Source of the DNA: an uncultured Burkholderiaceae bacterium
GTDB taxonomy: Bacteria; Pseudomonadota; Gammaproteobacteria; Burkholderiales; Burkholderiaceae
Assembly (NCBI GenBank): GCA_937871985.1
Contig: CALMPB010000274.1
Span: forward strand, 66,520 to 130,519
Direction of reading: 5' to 3'
Length of the DNA: 64,000 bases
The translations under genes were made by a program, and so were the position numbers. Position 1 is the first letter of the stretch. Every line of letters begins with the position of its first letter. This document shows positions 18,418 to 29,872 of this stretch, one piece after another. The notes beneath the pieces are model-generated. The model was not told the DNA's origin. It saw only the letters and a program-made list of their open reading frames with translations, and ran no database searches.

Positions 18418-19938
18418 ATGTCTTTATCCTGCAGAACAGATCGAACAATCAAACTCATTCTGGGATCCGCGACCGCGTGTCTCGTGCTGGCCATGGCCGC
18501 GTTGGCGGGCACGGCGACTGTGAAGGCCCAGCCTGCCCCCGCGGTCACGCCCGCGCCGGTATTGGCGTTGCCTGATTTCACCTCGGTGGTTGCCAAGACG
18601 GAAGGCTCGGTGGTCAATATCCGCACCACCGAATCCGTGTCCGTGCGCCCGCCCGGAATGGGCGGGCCGGGCACCGACCCCTATGACATGTTCCGCTGGT
18701 TCTTCGGCCCCGATTTCGTGCCGCCGGGCGCCGCGCCGGGCCAGCGCCAGCGCAGTGTTCCCAACCCCAACCCCGGCGCCAAGGAAAAAGAACGCACCGT
18801 GCCGCGCGGCGTCGGCTCCGGCTTCATCATTTCCGAAGACGGCTACATACTGACCAACAATCACGTCGTGTCGGGCTCCAACGGTATTTTTGTCACCATG
18901 ACCGATGGTAAAGAGCACAAGGCCAAGATTATCGGCACCGATCCGCGCACCGACGTGGCGCTCATCAAGATCGATGCCAAAGGCCTTACGCCTCTGCCCA
19001 TCGGCGATTCCAACACGCTCAAGAAAGGGCAGTGGGTGCTGGCCATCGGCTCTCCCTTCGGGCTCGATTCCACGGTAACGGCGGGCATTGTCAGCGCCAT
19101 CAACCGCGATACCGGCGACTACCTGCCGTTCATTCAAACCGATGTCGCCGTCAATCCCGGCAATTCGGGCGGCCCGCTCATCAACCTGGCCGGACAGGTC
19201 GTGGGCATCAACTCGCAAATCATTTCGCAAAGCGGCGGGTTCATGGGCATTTCGCTGTCCATCCCCATTGACGAAGTCATGCGTGTCGTGGCCCAGTTGA
19301 AGGAACACGGCAAGGTTACCCGCGGCCGCATCGGCGTCCAGATCGGACCGGTTTCCGACGAGGTTGCCAAAGCCATCGGCCTGAGCAAGACGCAGGGCGC
19401 CATGGTCAGCAATGTGGCCTCGGACGGCCCGGCCAAGGAAGCCGGCGTGCAGCCCGGCGATGTCATCACCAAATTCAACGGCTCCGACATCAAGCACTGG
19501 ACCGATCTGCCTCGCATCGTGGGTGCGACCAAACCCGGCACCCATGCGAGCATGCAGGTCTGGCGCCGTGGCAAAACCGTAACGCTCAACGTCAAGGTCG
19601 GCGAAATGCCCGCCTCCGAGACGGCCGAGGCAGGCGCCGAGTCCGCCCCCAAGGCGATGGCGGCCGATGCGCTGGGCCTGAAGGTGACCGAGGTTCCGGA
19701 GACGGCGCGCAGCAAGGGTAATTTCAAGGGCGGCGTGCTGGTAACCGAAGCCGACGATCCGGCCGCCACGGCGGGCCTGCTGCCCGGCGACATCATCCTG
19801 GTCGTGAACGACAAGGACGTCACCGATCCCAAGCAGTTCGCCAAGCTGGTTGCCCAGTTGCCCAAGACACAGGCGGCGGCCTTGCTGGTGTTGCGCGACG
19901 GACAAACCCAATGGGTTCCCGTAACGCCCGGAAAATAA
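18418..19938 (+). CDS. mucD: Periplasmic serine protease MucD (DegP/HtrA family)
   Basis: A 506-residue Do-type protease/chaperone. A signal peptide covers about residues 1-40 (CLVLAMAALAGTATVKAQP). The catalytic triad is His149 (TNNHVVSGS), Asp179 (RTDVALIKID) and Ser250 (NPGNSGGPL). Two PDZ domains follow, one around residues 300-390 (GRIGVQIGPVSDEVA) and one near the C-terminus (GVLVTEADDPAATAGLLPGD). An Ala/Glu-rich linker joins them. As the last gene of the sigma-E operon it clears misfolded envelope proteins. A terminator follows. Confidence 0.95.
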   Translation: MSLSCRTDRTIKLILGSATACLVLAMAALAGTATVKAQPAPAVTPAPVLALPDFTSVVAKTEGSVVNIRTTESVSVRPPGMGGPGTDPYDMFRWFFGPDFVPPGAAPGQRQRSVPNPNPGAKEKERTVPRGVGSGFIISEDGYILTNNHVVSGSNGIFVTMTDGKEHKAKIIGTDPRTDVALIKIDAKGLTPLPIGDSNTLKKGQWVLAIGSPFGLDSTVTAGIVSAINRDTGDYLPFIQTDVAVNPGNSGGPLINLAGQVVGINSQIISQSGGFMGISLSIPIDEVMRVVAQLKEHGKVTRGRIGVQIGPVSDEVAKAIGLSKTQGAMVSNVASDGPAKEAGVQPGDVITKFNGSDIKHWTDLPRIVGATKPGTHASMQVWRRGKTVTLNVKVGEMPASETAEAGAESAPKAMAADALGLKVTEVPETARSKGNFKGGVLVTEADDPAATAGLLPGDIILVVNDKDVTDPKQFAKLVAQLPKTQAAALLVLRDGQTQWVPVTPGK

Positions 19939-19973
19939 TCCTCAGAAACGGCTAAAATGCTGCATTAAAGGCA

Positions 19974-20001
19974 AGAGGAGCGCTCTGTGCGCTCCTCTTT
20001 G
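19974..20001 (+). terminator. Terminator after mucD
   Basis: AGAGGAGCGC (19974-19983) pairs with GCGCTCCTCT (19989-19998) across a 5-nt loop and is followed by T residues. It separates the sigma-E operon from lepA. Confidence 0.85.
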
Positions 20002-20057
20002 CTTGTGCCTTCTAACATTCGCCCTGGGCGCAACCCCGGCTCATCTTGTATTGGTGT

Positions 20058-21851
<1,794 letters not shown>

Positions 21852-21871
21852 TTCAAAAGGATGTGCCGTAT

Positions 21872-22759
21872 ATGAGCTGGGACTTTGCTCTGATTTTGTT
21901 TGTATTGCTGGTGGTGACGGGGGTCGTCTGGCTCCTGGATCTGGTGTTTTTGCGTTCGCGGCGGCGCCGGCAGGGCGCGGCGGCCATGGCGGTGTTCGAT
22001 GCCAACCCCACCGGGGTCGGCACCTTCGAGGCGGCGCGGCTGCGCCAGCAGGCCTACGACGAGGCGCATCGCGTGCCTTGGTGGATCGAATACTGTGTCA
22101 GTTTTTTCCCGGTGATTCTATTCGTCTTCGTCTTGCGCTCGTTCGTGGTCGAGCCGTTCCGCATTCCTTCGGGATCCATGCTGCCCACCCTGGAGAACGG
22201 CGACCTGATCCTCGTCAACAAGTTCGAATACGGCCTGCGCCTGCCCATCATCGACAAAAAAGTGCTTCCTGTCGGCGAGCCCAAGCGCGGCGATGTGCTG
22301 GTGTTTCGTTACCCGGTCGATCCCACCGTGGACTACATAAAACGGGTGGTGGGCGTGCCGGGCGATGTCGTGCTCTACCAGAATAAAACCTTGTATATCA
22401 ATGGGCAGGAAGTCCCGCACACGCGCGACGGCGACTATTTCGAGCCGGATCGGTCGGCCTATGTCGGGCGCTATTCCGAGCAGTTGGGCGCGGTGAAGCA
22501 CGATATTCTGCTCAATAAGCAGGCCCGCCAAGACTTTATGCCTATTTCGGACTATCCTTATCGAAACAATTGCGAATACCTGGGCAACGGCGTGCGTTGC
22601 ACGGTGCCGCCCGGACATTATTTCATGATGGGCGACAACCGCGACAACAGTCTCGACAGCCGATACTGGGGCTTTGTGCCAGAGCAGAACATAGTCGGGC
22701 GGGCATTCTTCATCTGGATGAATTTTAGCGAGCCCAGCCGTATAGGCCGGTTCCACTAA
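21872..22759 (+). CDS. lepB: Signal peptidase I
   Basis: LepB removes signal peptides from exported proteins. The 295-residue protein has an N-terminal membrane helix ([21 protein letters not shown]), a basic cytoplasmic loop, and a second helix ([17 protein letters not shown]). The catalytic dyad is Ser102 in [10 protein letters not shown] and Lys157 in [12 protein letters not shown]; the [14 protein letters not shown] box is also present. The stop overlaps the rnc ATG as TAATG. Confidence 0.96.
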   Translation: MSWDFALILFVLLVVTGVVWLLDLVFLRSRRRRQGAAAMAVFDANPTGVGTFEAARLRQQAYDEAHRVPWWIEYCVSFFPVILFVFVLRSFVVEPFRIPSGSMLPTLENGDLILVNKFEYGLRLPIIDKKVLPVGEPKRGDVLVFRYPVDPTVDYIKRVVGVPGDVVLYQNKTLYINGQEVPHTRDGDYFEPDRSAYVGRYSEQLGAVKHDILLNKQARQDFMPISDYPYRNNCEYLGNGVRCTVPPGHYFMMGDNRDNSLDSRYWGFVPEQNIVGRAFFIWMNFSEPSRIGRFH

Positions 22760-23520
22760 TGGTCAATATTGCGACTCTCGAAACGGCTATCGATTACCAG
22801 TTCGGCGACAAAGCCTTGCTGGAGCAAGCGCTTACACATCGCAGCCATAGTTCGCACCATAACGAACGGCTCGAGTTCCTGGGCGACTCGGTGCTTAATT
22901 TTGTCGTGGCGGCCTTGTTGTTCAAGCGTTTTCCCAAAATCGACGAGGGCGATCTGTCGCGTTCGCGCGCCAATCTGGTCAAGCAGTCGTCCCTGGCCGA
23001 CATTGCACAAAAGCTTGATTTGTCTCAGTATTTGCGCTTGGGCGAGGGCGAGCTGAAAAGCGGCGGATTCCGCCGGCCGTCCATTCTTGCCGATACCGTC
23101 GAAGCCATTTTCGGCGCGGTGTTCCTGGATTCAGGCTTTGATGCGGCGCAAAAAGTCATTTCCCGGCTGTATGCGCCCATCTTGCAAAACGTCGACCCCA
23201 AGACCCTGGGCAAAGACCCCAAAACCCTGCTGCAGGAACTCCTGCAGGGCAACAAGCTCGACCTGCCTTTGTATACGGTGGTGGCCACGCATGGCGCCGC
23301 CCATAATCAAATGTTCGAAGTCGAGTGTTCCATCCCCAAGCTCGACATCAAGGTCGGCGCCGCCGGTTCCAGCCGACGTGCCGCCGAGCAACTGGCGGCC
23401 ACGCAGGCCATCGTCGCCATCCAGGCCCAGACTCCGGCCAAGAGTTCGGGTTCACGGCCGCGCGCGCGCAAATCCACGCAACTGTCGTTGCCCGTGGGAG
23501 TTCCCCAGGAGCGTAAATGA
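22759..23520 (+). CDS. rnc: Ribonuclease III
   Basis: RNase III cuts double-stranded RNA in rRNA precursors and some mRNAs. The 253-residue protein has the signature [16 protein letters not shown] with its catalytic acidic residues (residues about 35-45), [15 protein letters not shown], and a C-terminal double-stranded RNA-binding domain ([20 protein letters not shown] through RRAAEQLAA). A basic tail of about 30 residues ([12 protein letters not shown]) is extra compared with E. coli RNase III (226). It is coupled to lepB (TAATG) and era (ATGA). Confidence 0.96.
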   Translation: MVNIATLETAIDYQFGDKALLEQALTHRSHSSHHNERLEFLGDSVLNFVVAALLFKRFPKIDEGDLSRSRANLVKQSSLADIAQKLDLSQYLRLGEGELKSGGFRRPSILADTVEAIFGAVFLDSGFDAAQKVISRLYAPILQNVDPKTLGKDPKTLLQELLQGNKLDLPLYTVVATHGAAHNQMFEVECSIPKLDIKVGAAGSSRRAAEQLAATQAIVAIQAQTPAKSSGSRPRARKSTQLSLPVGVPQERK

Positions 23521-24404
23521 GCCAGGAATTCCGTTGCGGTTTCGTCGCCATCGTCGGCCGTCCCAATGTCGGCAAGTCCACATTGGCCAATACGCTCATC
23601 GGCAGCAAGATCTCCATCGTTTCGCGCAAGGCGCAAACCACCCGGCACCGCATCCACGGCGTGCTGACCCGCGAGCATGAGCAATTCGTGTTCGTCGATA
23701 CCCCTGGTTTCCAGACGCGCCACGGCGGCGCCATGAACCGCATGATGAACCGCGTGGTCACCCAGGCCCTGGCCGACGTGGACGTCGTGCTGCACGTGGT
23801 CGAGGCGGGCAAGTGGTCCGCCGGCGATGCCCAGCTCTTGCCCTTGCTGCCCAAGGGCGACAACACCATTCTGGTCGTCAACAAGGTCGATGCGCTGAAG
23901 GACAAGAACGCCATGTTCGCCTACGTCAGCAAAATCATGGCCCAGCATCCCTACGCGGCCGTCGTGCCGGTCAGTGCGTCGCGCGGCGTTCAGCTCGAGA
24001 ACCTGCTTTCCGAAATCGCATCGCGCCTGCCCGTGGGCGAGCCCATGTTCGACACCGAGGCGCTCACCGACCGTTCCGTGCGGTTCATCGCCGCCGAGCT
24101 GGTGCGCGAAAAAATATTCCGCCTGGTGGGCGACGAGCTGCCTTATGGCTGCACCGTCGTCATCGAGCAATGGGAAGAAACCGACAGCGGCGCCCATGTC
24201 GCGGCCTGCATCGTCGTCGAGCGCGAAAGCCACCGGCCCATTTTGTTGGGAACGGGCGGCGTGCACATGAAGCGCATCGCCTCGGAGGCGCGCCAGGACA
24301 TGGAAAAGCTGCTCGACAAACCGGTTTTTCTCGACGTCTACATCAAAGTGCGCAAAGGCTGGTCGGATCGCGAGGGGGCGCTGCGCGAACTCGGATATGA
24401 GTAG
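23517..24404 (+). CDS. era: GTPase Era
   Basis: Era binds 16S rRNA and helps assemble the 30S subunit. The 295-residue protein shows [16 protein letters not shown] (G1), [10 protein letters not shown] (G2), DTPGFQ (G3), NKVDALKD (G4), SASRG (G5), and a C-terminal KH domain with [19 protein letters not shown]. The start overlaps the rnc stop (ATGA), and recO begins 8 bp before the era stop. The lepB-rnc-era-recO order is the usual one. Confidence 0.97.
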   Translation: MSQEFRCGFVAIVGRPNVGKSTLANTLIGSKISIVSRKAQTTRHRIHGVLTREHEQFVFVDTPGFQTRHGGAMNRMMNRVVTQALADVDVVLHVVEAGKWSAGDAQLLPLLPKGDNTILVVNKVDALKDKNAMFAYVSKIMAQHPYAAVVPVSASRGVQLENLLSEIASRLPVGEPMFDTEALTDRSVRFIAAELVREKIFRLVGDELPYGCTVVIEQWEETDSGAHVAACIVVERESHRPILLGTGGVHMKRIASEARQDMEKLLDKPVFLDVYIKVRKGWSDREGALRELGYE

Positions 24405-24984
24405 AGGTTCGAATCGCGTCCAGGATACCCGAGGGTATTTGCTGCATGCTTCACCCTGGCGTGAAACCTCGCTGATCGTCCACATATTTACCGGCGAGCA
24501 CGGCAATGTTTCATTGGTGGCCAAGGGCGCCAAGCGCCCGTATTCGGCATTGCGCCCCGTTCTAAGCGCCTTCCAGCCGCTTGCTCTCTCTTGGAGCGGC
24601 GCCGGCGAAATCAAGACCCTCGTGCGCGCCGAATCCCTGGGCATCCATACTTTGGGCGGCCGCGCCCATATGTCGGCCTGGTATATGAACGAGCTGCTGC
24701 TGCGCCTGTTGCCGCGCGAAGACCCTCATCCCGTGCTGTTCGATGCCTACGATGCCGCGTTGCTGCAACTGGCCCAGGGCTCGAAGGCGGCCGGTTCGCT
24801 GCGCCGCTTCGAATGGATATTGCTGAACGAAACGGGCTATGGCGTGGATGAAGCCGCGCCCGACTTCGACGATGCGCAGAACGAGCCCGAATTGCGCCGC
24901 TCGCTGCGCGAGCGCCTGGACGAGCTGCTGGCCGGCCGGCCCCTGCGCACTCGCAAGGTGTTGATGGAGCTGCAACGGTTTTGA
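24397..24984 (+). CDS. recO: DNA repair protein RecO, short form
   Basis: RecO loads RecA onto gapped DNA with RecF and RecR. The N-terminal OB-fold is clear (TRGYLLHASPWRETSLIVHIFTG at 10-32, VAKGAKRPYSALRPVL), followed by helical segments (AWYMNELLLRLLPREDPHP) and the RecO C-terminus (LDELLAGRPLRTRKVLMELQ). The protein has 195 residues, whereas E. coli RecO has 242. Alignment by eye places the gap after NETGYGVDEAAP, where E. coli RecO has about 45 further residues. Reading frame and both ends look intact, so this is a short variant or an in-frame deletion rather than a frameshift. Confidence 0.88.
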   Translation: MSRGSNRVQDTRGYLLHASPWRETSLIVHIFTGEHGNVSLVAKGAKRPYSALRPVLSAFQPLALSWSGAGEIKTLVRAESLGIHTLGGRAHMSAWYMNELLLRLLPREDPHPVLFDAYDAALLQLAQGSKAAGSLRRFEWILLNETGYGVDEAAPDFDDAQNEPELRRSLRERLDELLAGRPLRTRKVLMELQRF

Positions 24985-25562
24985 GCGGCCTGCCCGACAT
25001 CCTGGTCATCGACACCTGCGTGCTGATTTCCAATGTGCTGCGGCGTTTGTTGCTGAGGCTGGCGGAGCATGGCTGTTTCCAGCCCGCCTGGAGCCGGGTC
25101 ATTGGCGATGAATGGCGGCGCAACGCCTCGCGGGTGTGGGATGTGCCCATTGCCGATCTGGAATTGCAATGGGAAGCGCTGCAGGCCGCGTTTCCCTTGG
25201 CGGATCAAGGCGATGTCGCCGCTTTCAAAGAGGGGCTCAAGCGCAGCGATCCCAAGGATTGGCACGTCATTGCCGCCGCCCTGGCGGCCCAGGCGCGCCG
25301 TCCCGGCTGTTCGGTGGCGGTCGTGACGCGCAATATCCGCGATTTCAATCGTTCCGAATTGCGCCAGCGTGGGCTGCAATTGTTCGATCCCGACCAGCTA
25401 TTGTTGCGCTGCTGGGAGTCCAACCCCGATCTGGTGCGCAGCCAGTGCGCCCTGATTGCCGCGGATGCCCTCCAGGCGGGGCGCGAGGCCGAGGCGCTGG
25501 ACAGTGTGCTGCGCCGTGAACGTCTGTTCCGCTTCAATCGCGTGTTGGCCGCGGCGGCGTAG
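24981..25562 (+). CDS. PIN-domain putative ribonuclease
   Basis: A 193-residue PIN-domain protein, fold of metal-dependent RNases. Acidic residues expected at the active site are present: Asp in LVIDTCVLISNVL (about residue 11), Glu in IGDEWRRN, Asp in DPKDWHVIAAALA and the VTRNIRDFN segment. The start is TTG at 24981, overlapping the recO stop as TTGA, so it is coupled to recO; no ATG lies near the conserved first strand. No antitoxin gene is adjacent, so a toxin role has no support. It occupies the place where pdxJ usually follows recO in related genomes. Confidence 0.75.
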   Translation: MSGLPDILVIDTCVLISNVLRRLLLRLAEHGCFQPAWSRVIGDEWRRNASRVWDVPIADLELQWEALQAAFPLADQGDVAAFKEGLKRSDPKDWHVIAAALAAQARRPGCSVAVVTRNIRDFNRSELRQRGLQLFDPDQLLLRCWESNPDLVRSQCALIAADALQAGREAEALDSVLRRERLFRFNRVLAAAA

Positions 25563-25674
25563 GCAAATATTGGAATGTATTGGGCTCGCCTGCTTGTTCC
25601 GTGTGCGTGACGGGTATGACGGCGGCTTTTGGCGAAACACTTGCCGGGTGAGGCGAGGTTTGCCTTCCACAAGG

Positions 25675-25698
25675 AAAAGCCCCCGCGGGCGGGGGCTT
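25675..25698 (-). terminator. Terminator of the BI-1 family gene
   Basis: Reading the minus strand, AAGCCCCCGC (25698-25689) pairs with GCGGGGGCTT (25686-25677) and is followed by TTCC. It lies 26 bp after the stop of the minus-strand gene and may also stop the converging recO-PIN transcript. Confidence 0.8.
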
Positions 25699-25723
25699 GA
25701 CGGTACTCGTGGCGGCAGCTTTT

Positions 25724-26428
25724 TTAGCGCCGGTCGCCACCGAAGACGCCCAGCAGCATGAGCAGGTTGGCGAAAATATTGTAGACGTCCAGATAAATGG
25801 CCAGCGTGGCGGAAACGTAGTTGGTTTCGCCGCCCTGGATGACGCGCTGCAGGTCGACCAGCAGGAAGGCCGAGAAGATGACGATGGCCATGACGGAGAC
25901 GGTCAGAACCAGCGCCGGCAGTTGCAGGAAGATATTGGCCAGCGAGGCGACGATCAGGATGACGACGCCGATGAACAGGAACTTTTGCCAGTGCGAGAAA
26001 TCGCGCTTGGTGGTGCTGGCCACCGAGGCCATGGCGCCAAAAACCACGGCCGTTCCGCCGAATGCCAGCATGATGAGCTGCGTGCCGTTGGCAAAGCCCA
26101 ATACATGGCCCAGCAGGCGCGACAACATGATGCCCATGAAGAAGGTGAAGGCCAGCAGCAGGGCCACGCCCAGCGAGCTGTTTTTGTTGCGCTCGATGAG
26201 GAACATGAGGCCGAAGGCGCCGATGAGGAAGATGATGGCGCTGGTGCCGGGGCTGGTCGCCATGGCGTTATTGATGCCGGTGTGCAAACCGACTAGGGCC
26301 CCCAGCACGGTGGGGATCATGGACAAGGCCAGCAGCCAGTAGGTATTGCGCAGAACGCGGTTACGTACAACGTCTCTGCCGGCGTACGCTTCTTGGCCAG
26401 GAAGGGAAGGTTGACGAAAGTCGCTCAT
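25724..26428 (-). CDS. Bax inhibitor-1 (TMBIM/YccA-YbhL) family membrane protein
   Basis: A 234-residue integral membrane protein with seven hydrophobic segments after a short soluble N-terminus (MSDFRQPSLPGQEAYAGRDVV). The BI-1 family signature region is in the last helices (FSAFLLVDLQRVIQGGETNYVSATLAIYLDVYNIF), including the paired Asp residues thought to form the Ca/pH latch in bacterial homologues. E. coli YccA modulates the FtsH protease; that role is only a family analogy. It stands alone with its own terminator. ATG 26428 is chosen because AGGATCCAAC precedes it and the N-terminus matches the family. Confidence 0.92.
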   Translation of the reverse strand: MSDFRQPSLPGQEAYAGRDVVRNRVLRNTYWLLALSMIPTVLGALVGLHTGINNAMATSPGTSAIIFLIGAFGLMFLIERNKNSSLGVALLLAFTFFMGIMLSRLLGHVLGFANGTQLIMLAFGGTAVVFGAMASVASTTKRDFSHWQKFLFIGVVILIVASLANIFLQLPALVLTVSVMAIVIFSAFLLVDLQRVIQGGETNYVSATLAIYLDVYNIFANLLMLLGVFGGDRR

Positions 26429-26655
26429 GTTGGATCCTTTAGTGTCGATAGACGAGGTTGTTGCGGGCCGAAAGGCGCACATCTGGTTCAATATAGCACT
26501 TTGACCGCGCCTCACATTGAAATGCGTGATGCGGTTTTGTCGGCCATACTGTGATTAGAGTGCGGAATTCGCAAAAAGTTTAGGTATTTGCAGATTAACT
26601 TACAAATAACTGAATGATCAAGTAGTGCTTGCGAAGCCCGCGACCGGCGCAACGG

Positions 26656-28056
26656 TCAGGCCAGGGGAAGCGAGCGCCCACCATCCCCGCGCACCGGAAT
26701 CTTCAAGCGCCTTATGAGCTGTCGGCAGGCATCGCGGGCCTGCTGCTTGATTTCATCGCCGTCCACGCATTGCAGGCGCTGGTTTTCGTATACCATCCTG
26801 CCGTCTACCATGGTGTGAGTCACGTCCCGGCCTGAACCGGAGTAGACCAAGTTGGAGATCAGGTCGAAACAGGGAGCTTGAGCGGGTTTGTCCAAGGATA
26901 CGACGGCGACGTCGGCCAATTTACCCACGGCAAGCTGGCCGGCGTCCACGCCCGCCAGCCGGGCGCCCTCGCGCGTGGCCAGCTCGAACGCATCCCAGGC
27001 GTTGCTGGCGACGGGATCCAGCAATGCCAGGCGTTGCACGTAGACGACTTGTTTCATGATCTGGAACAGGTCCATGCAGTGGCCGGCCGCCCCGTCCGCG
27101 CCGATTCCTATCGTAGCGCCGGCGGCGCGCAACTCTTTGAGCCGCATGGCGCCGGAAGCGAGGTATTCGTTGGACATCGGGTTATGGGCGACGCCGCAGC
27201 GCCGCCGGCCCGCGATTTCCACTTCTTCGTCGTCCAGCCAGATTGCATGGGCGAAGGTGGCGTTCTGATCCAGCAGGCCTTCGCGTTCCATCCAGGCGAA
27301 CGGGCGCGCTCCATAGGCGCGTTCGTAGATTTCAGGATCGATGCGAGCCTCGGAGCAGTGTGTTTGCCACTTGACGCCGAACTCGGCCGCTAGCGCGGCC
27401 GATTGGCGCACCAGCTCCTGATCGTTATAGATGATGTTGATGGGAGAGGGCCAGATGGCGATCCGGTCATCGCGCCAGTGCTCGAGGCATTCGCGCATCG
27501 AGGCGATCTCGTCGGCGGTATTGTGCTGGAACAAGGCGGCGTCGAGCCCGTTGTCGCGGGCGACGTCGGTAAACGGGCCGAACATGCCGCGGGCGACGGC
27601 GCCGCGCAGCCCCATGTCGCGCAGGGCTGCCGCGACAGCCAGAGTGGTGGCAGTGTCGGCCGGCGCGTAATGGTTGTCGATGATGGTGGTCGTGCCGCAA
27701 CTCAACGCCTCCATGGCGCCGGCGCGCACGGCGGCGACGGCTTCGACGGGAGAAATGTTGGCGGCCAGCGGCAGCATGAATTCGCCCAGCCACTGCCAGA
27801 GCGCCATGCCGTCCCCCAGGCCGCGTCCGGCGACCTGGAAGAGATGGTTGTGGCTGTCTATCAGACCCGGAATGATGGCGTGGCCGCGGCAGTCGATGAC
27901 TCGCGCCGCGCGCCAATGGGCCAGTTCCTCGGCTGGGCCGACGGCGGCGATTCGGTTGCCGAGCACGGCGACAGCGGCATCCTGGAGGATGCGCCGTTCA
28001 TCATCCATGGTAACGACGGTGCCGCGCGTGAACAGGGTATCGCAAATATCGGACAT
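26656..28056 (-). CDS. Amidohydrolase of the TrzA/AtzB/8-oxoguanine deaminase group
   Basis: A 466-residue metal-dependent deaminase. Metal ligands are visible as HNH in PGLIDSHNHLFQ (about residue 65), His in WQTHCSEAR, His in TFAHAIWLDDEE and Asp in IGIGADGAAG. The GRGLGDGMALWQWL segment places it near 8-oxoguanine deaminases and AtzB-like enzymes rather than classic GuaD. The upstream gene is a xanthine/uric-acid type permease, so a purine or related N-heterocycle is the likely substrate; the exact one is not determined. ATG 28056 gives the family start MSDICDTLFTRGTVVTMD. It ends 227 bp before the BI-1 gene. Confidence 0.85.
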   Translation of the reverse strand: MSDICDTLFTRGTVVTMDDERRILQDAAVAVLGNRIAAVGPAEELAHWRAARVIDCRGHAIIPGLIDSHNHLFQVAGRGLGDGMALWQWLGEFMLPLAANISPVEAVAAVRAGAMEALSCGTTTIIDNHYAPADTATTLAVAAALRDMGLRGAVARGMFGPFTDVARDNGLDAALFQHNTADEIASMRECLEHWRDDRIAIWPSPINIIYNDQELVRQSAALAAEFGVKWQTHCSEARIDPEIYERAYGARPFAWMEREGLLDQNATFAHAIWLDDEEVEIAGRRRCGVAHNPMSNEYLASGAMRLKELRAAGATIGIGADGAAGHCMDLFQIMKQVVYVQRLALLDPVASNAWDAFELATREGARLAGVDAGQLAVGKLADVAVVSLDKPAQAPCFDLISNLVYSGSGRDVTHTMVDGRMVYENQRLQCVDGDEIKQQARDACRQLIRRLKIPVRGDGGRSLPLA

Positions 28057-28087
28057 ATGGTTTTCCGTCGAGATCGGGCCTGGGCGC

Positions 28088-29473
28088 CTACAGAGTCTGG
28101 CCGGCCGGCGGTAGTGTGCGCGCGGCAGCGGCTGCGGAGGGTTCGCTGGGAAGACTCTCCAGTCCTTGCCGCACTCCGTTGAAGATGACATTGAGCACGA
28201 CCGCGGTGACGACGGTCAGCAATACGCCGCTTTGCAGGAACGGAGCCAGGTAGGACGGGAAGGCCGAGAAGAAATTGGGCGACATGGTGGGAATCATGCC
28301 TATCCCCAGGCTGATGGCCATAATGAGCGTATTGTGGCGATTGTGGCGGAAGTCCACGCCTTGCAGGATGCGTACGCCCGAAGCGGCCACCATGCCGAAC
28401 ATGGCGATTGCCGCGCCGCCCAGCACATATTGGGGAATGGTGGCGATAATGTGAGCGAGCTTGGGCAGCAAGCCTAGCAGAATAAGTATGACGCCGCCCG
28501 CCGCGCACACGTAGCGGCTGCGCACGCCCGTAATGCCGACCAGGCCGATGTTCTGGGCATAGGAGGTGTAGGGGAAGGCATTGAAAATGCCGCCGATCGT
28601 CGCGCCCAGCGCATCGGCGCGAAGCCCTCGGGTAAATTCTTCGCGCGTGATCTTGTGGTTCAGGATTTCTCCCAGCGAGAAAAACAGCCCGATGGATTCG
28701 ACCATGGTGATCAGTACGACGAGGGTCATGGTGAATATAGCGACGGGGTCGAAGGTGGGCATGCCGAACTGGAAGGGCCGGACCATTTCCACCATGGGCA
28801 CAGTGTCGATGCCGCTCAGGCTGACCTTGCCGAACAGGATGGCAACCAGCATTCCGGCCACTATGCCCGCCAATACAGCCAGGCTGCTGAAGAAGCCGCG
28901 CGCGAATCGGGCCACCAGCAATGTCACGATCAGTACGAGGGCGGCGATGCTGATATAAAACGGATTGCCGAAATCGGGCGCATTGTAGCCCCCGCCGGCC
29001 CAGGCTATGGCTACGCCCAGCAGGCCCGTGCCCAGCGACAACAGGGTAGTGCCGGTGACCAGGGGCGGGAACAGGGGCAATGCCTTGATGATCAGAGGCA
29101 TGAGGAGAAAGCATATGAGCCCGGCCGCGATGATGGCGCCGTAGAGTCCGGTCAGGCCCATTTCAGGGTTCAGGCCGATGGCGATCATGGGCGCGATGCC
29201 CGCATACGAGACGCCCATCATGACGGGCAGCCTGATACCGATCCATCTGCCGATGCCCAGGGCTTGCAGCAGCGATACCAGGCCGCAGCAAAGCAAATCG
29301 GCGTTGATCAAGACGGCGAGGTGCTCGGGGGAAAGCTTGAGTGCGCCGCCTACGATGAGCGGCACGGTGACGGCGCCCGCGTACATGACGAGAACGTGCT
29401 GCAGGCCCAGAGTCGCGGTGCGTCCTATGGGGGGACAGGTATTGACTTCATCGACGGCTTTTTGATCTTCCAT
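28088..29473 (-). CDS. NCS2 family nucleobase permease (uracil/xanthine/urate type)
   Basis: A 461-residue permease with about 14 hydrophobic segments. The start region QHVLVMYAGAVTVPLIVGGAL and the NCS2 signature in IGGIFNAFPYTSYAQNIGLVGITGVRSRYV match xanthine/uric acid transporters (UacT, YgfU, UapA group). The QH motif of TM1 and the acidic residue in TM8 (ITMVESIGLFFSLGE) are conserved substrate contacts in that group. ATG 29473 is preferred over 29500 because GAGGAGACATCC precedes it. It is transcribed first, followed after 31 bp by the deaminase gene. Confidence 0.9.
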   Translation of the reverse strand: MEDQKAVDEVNTCPPIGRTATLGLQHVLVMYAGAVTVPLIVGGALKLSPEHLAVLINADLLCCGLVSLLQALGIGRWIGIRLPVMMGVSYAGIAPMIAIGLNPEMGLTGLYGAIIAAGLICFLLMPLIIKALPLFPPLVTGTTLLSLGTGLLGVAIAWAGGGYNAPDFGNPFYISIAALVLIVTLLVARFARGFFSSLAVLAGIVAGMLVAILFGKVSLSGIDTVPMVEMVRPFQFGMPTFDPVAIFTMTLVVLITMVESIGLFFSLGEILNHKITREEFTRGLRADALGATIGGIFNAFPYTSYAQNIGLVGITGVRSRYVCAAGGVILILLGLLPKLAHIIATIPQYVLGGAAIAMFGMVAASGVRILQGVDFRHNRHNTLIMAISLGIGMIPTMSPNFFSAFPSYLAPFLQSGVLLTVVTAVVLNVIFNGVRQGLESLPSEPSAAAAARTLPPAGQTL

Positions 29474-29872
29474 GGATGTCTCCTCTATTGCCAAGGGCAT
29501 TGTGCAATGCCTCTGAAGGTCGTTTTTGAAGGAACTGCGTTGATCGGCTTATCGCCCAAGTTGCAGCCGGCCGTTTCCCGAGAGCATGCAGACAGCATGG
29601 GGAAAGACCTGGGGGACGGAATCGTGGGGGAGGGAAGGCTTCCCGGCCGAAGGAGGGGATGGGGTCGGCCTCAAGAAGGAGACGGTAGAGCACAGTGCCA
29701 TGGTGATCCTTGCGTGGAATGCCAATGTGGGCAAAAGCGTCTGCGTTGATGGGGATTAGTTAAACACGGCCCATACTTATTAAACAAATTATTTTATTTT
29801 AATAATTCATAGTTATTTTTGATGAATTAACGCAGCGGCATGGGCCATGCCTTTCAAAAGCACGGTGCGGCT
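29474..29872. other. 399-bp non-coding region between permease and holC
   Basis: No convincing gene. The part from 29756 to 29832 is strikingly AT-rich (runs of A/T around ATTATTTTATTTTAATAATT) and probably holds the leftward promoter of the permease-deaminase pair. The remainder is ordinary GC-rich DNA. Confidence 0.4.

Noticed and set aside
18424..19911. 495-codon minus-strand open frame opposite mucD
   Set aside because: mucD has an intact catalytic triad and PDZ domains on the plus strand; the reverse frame has no recognisable domain.
24981..25562. PIN gene as a toxin of a toxin-antitoxin pair
   Set aside because: No small antitoxin gene lies beside it, and the protein is longer than typical VapC toxins (about 130 residues).
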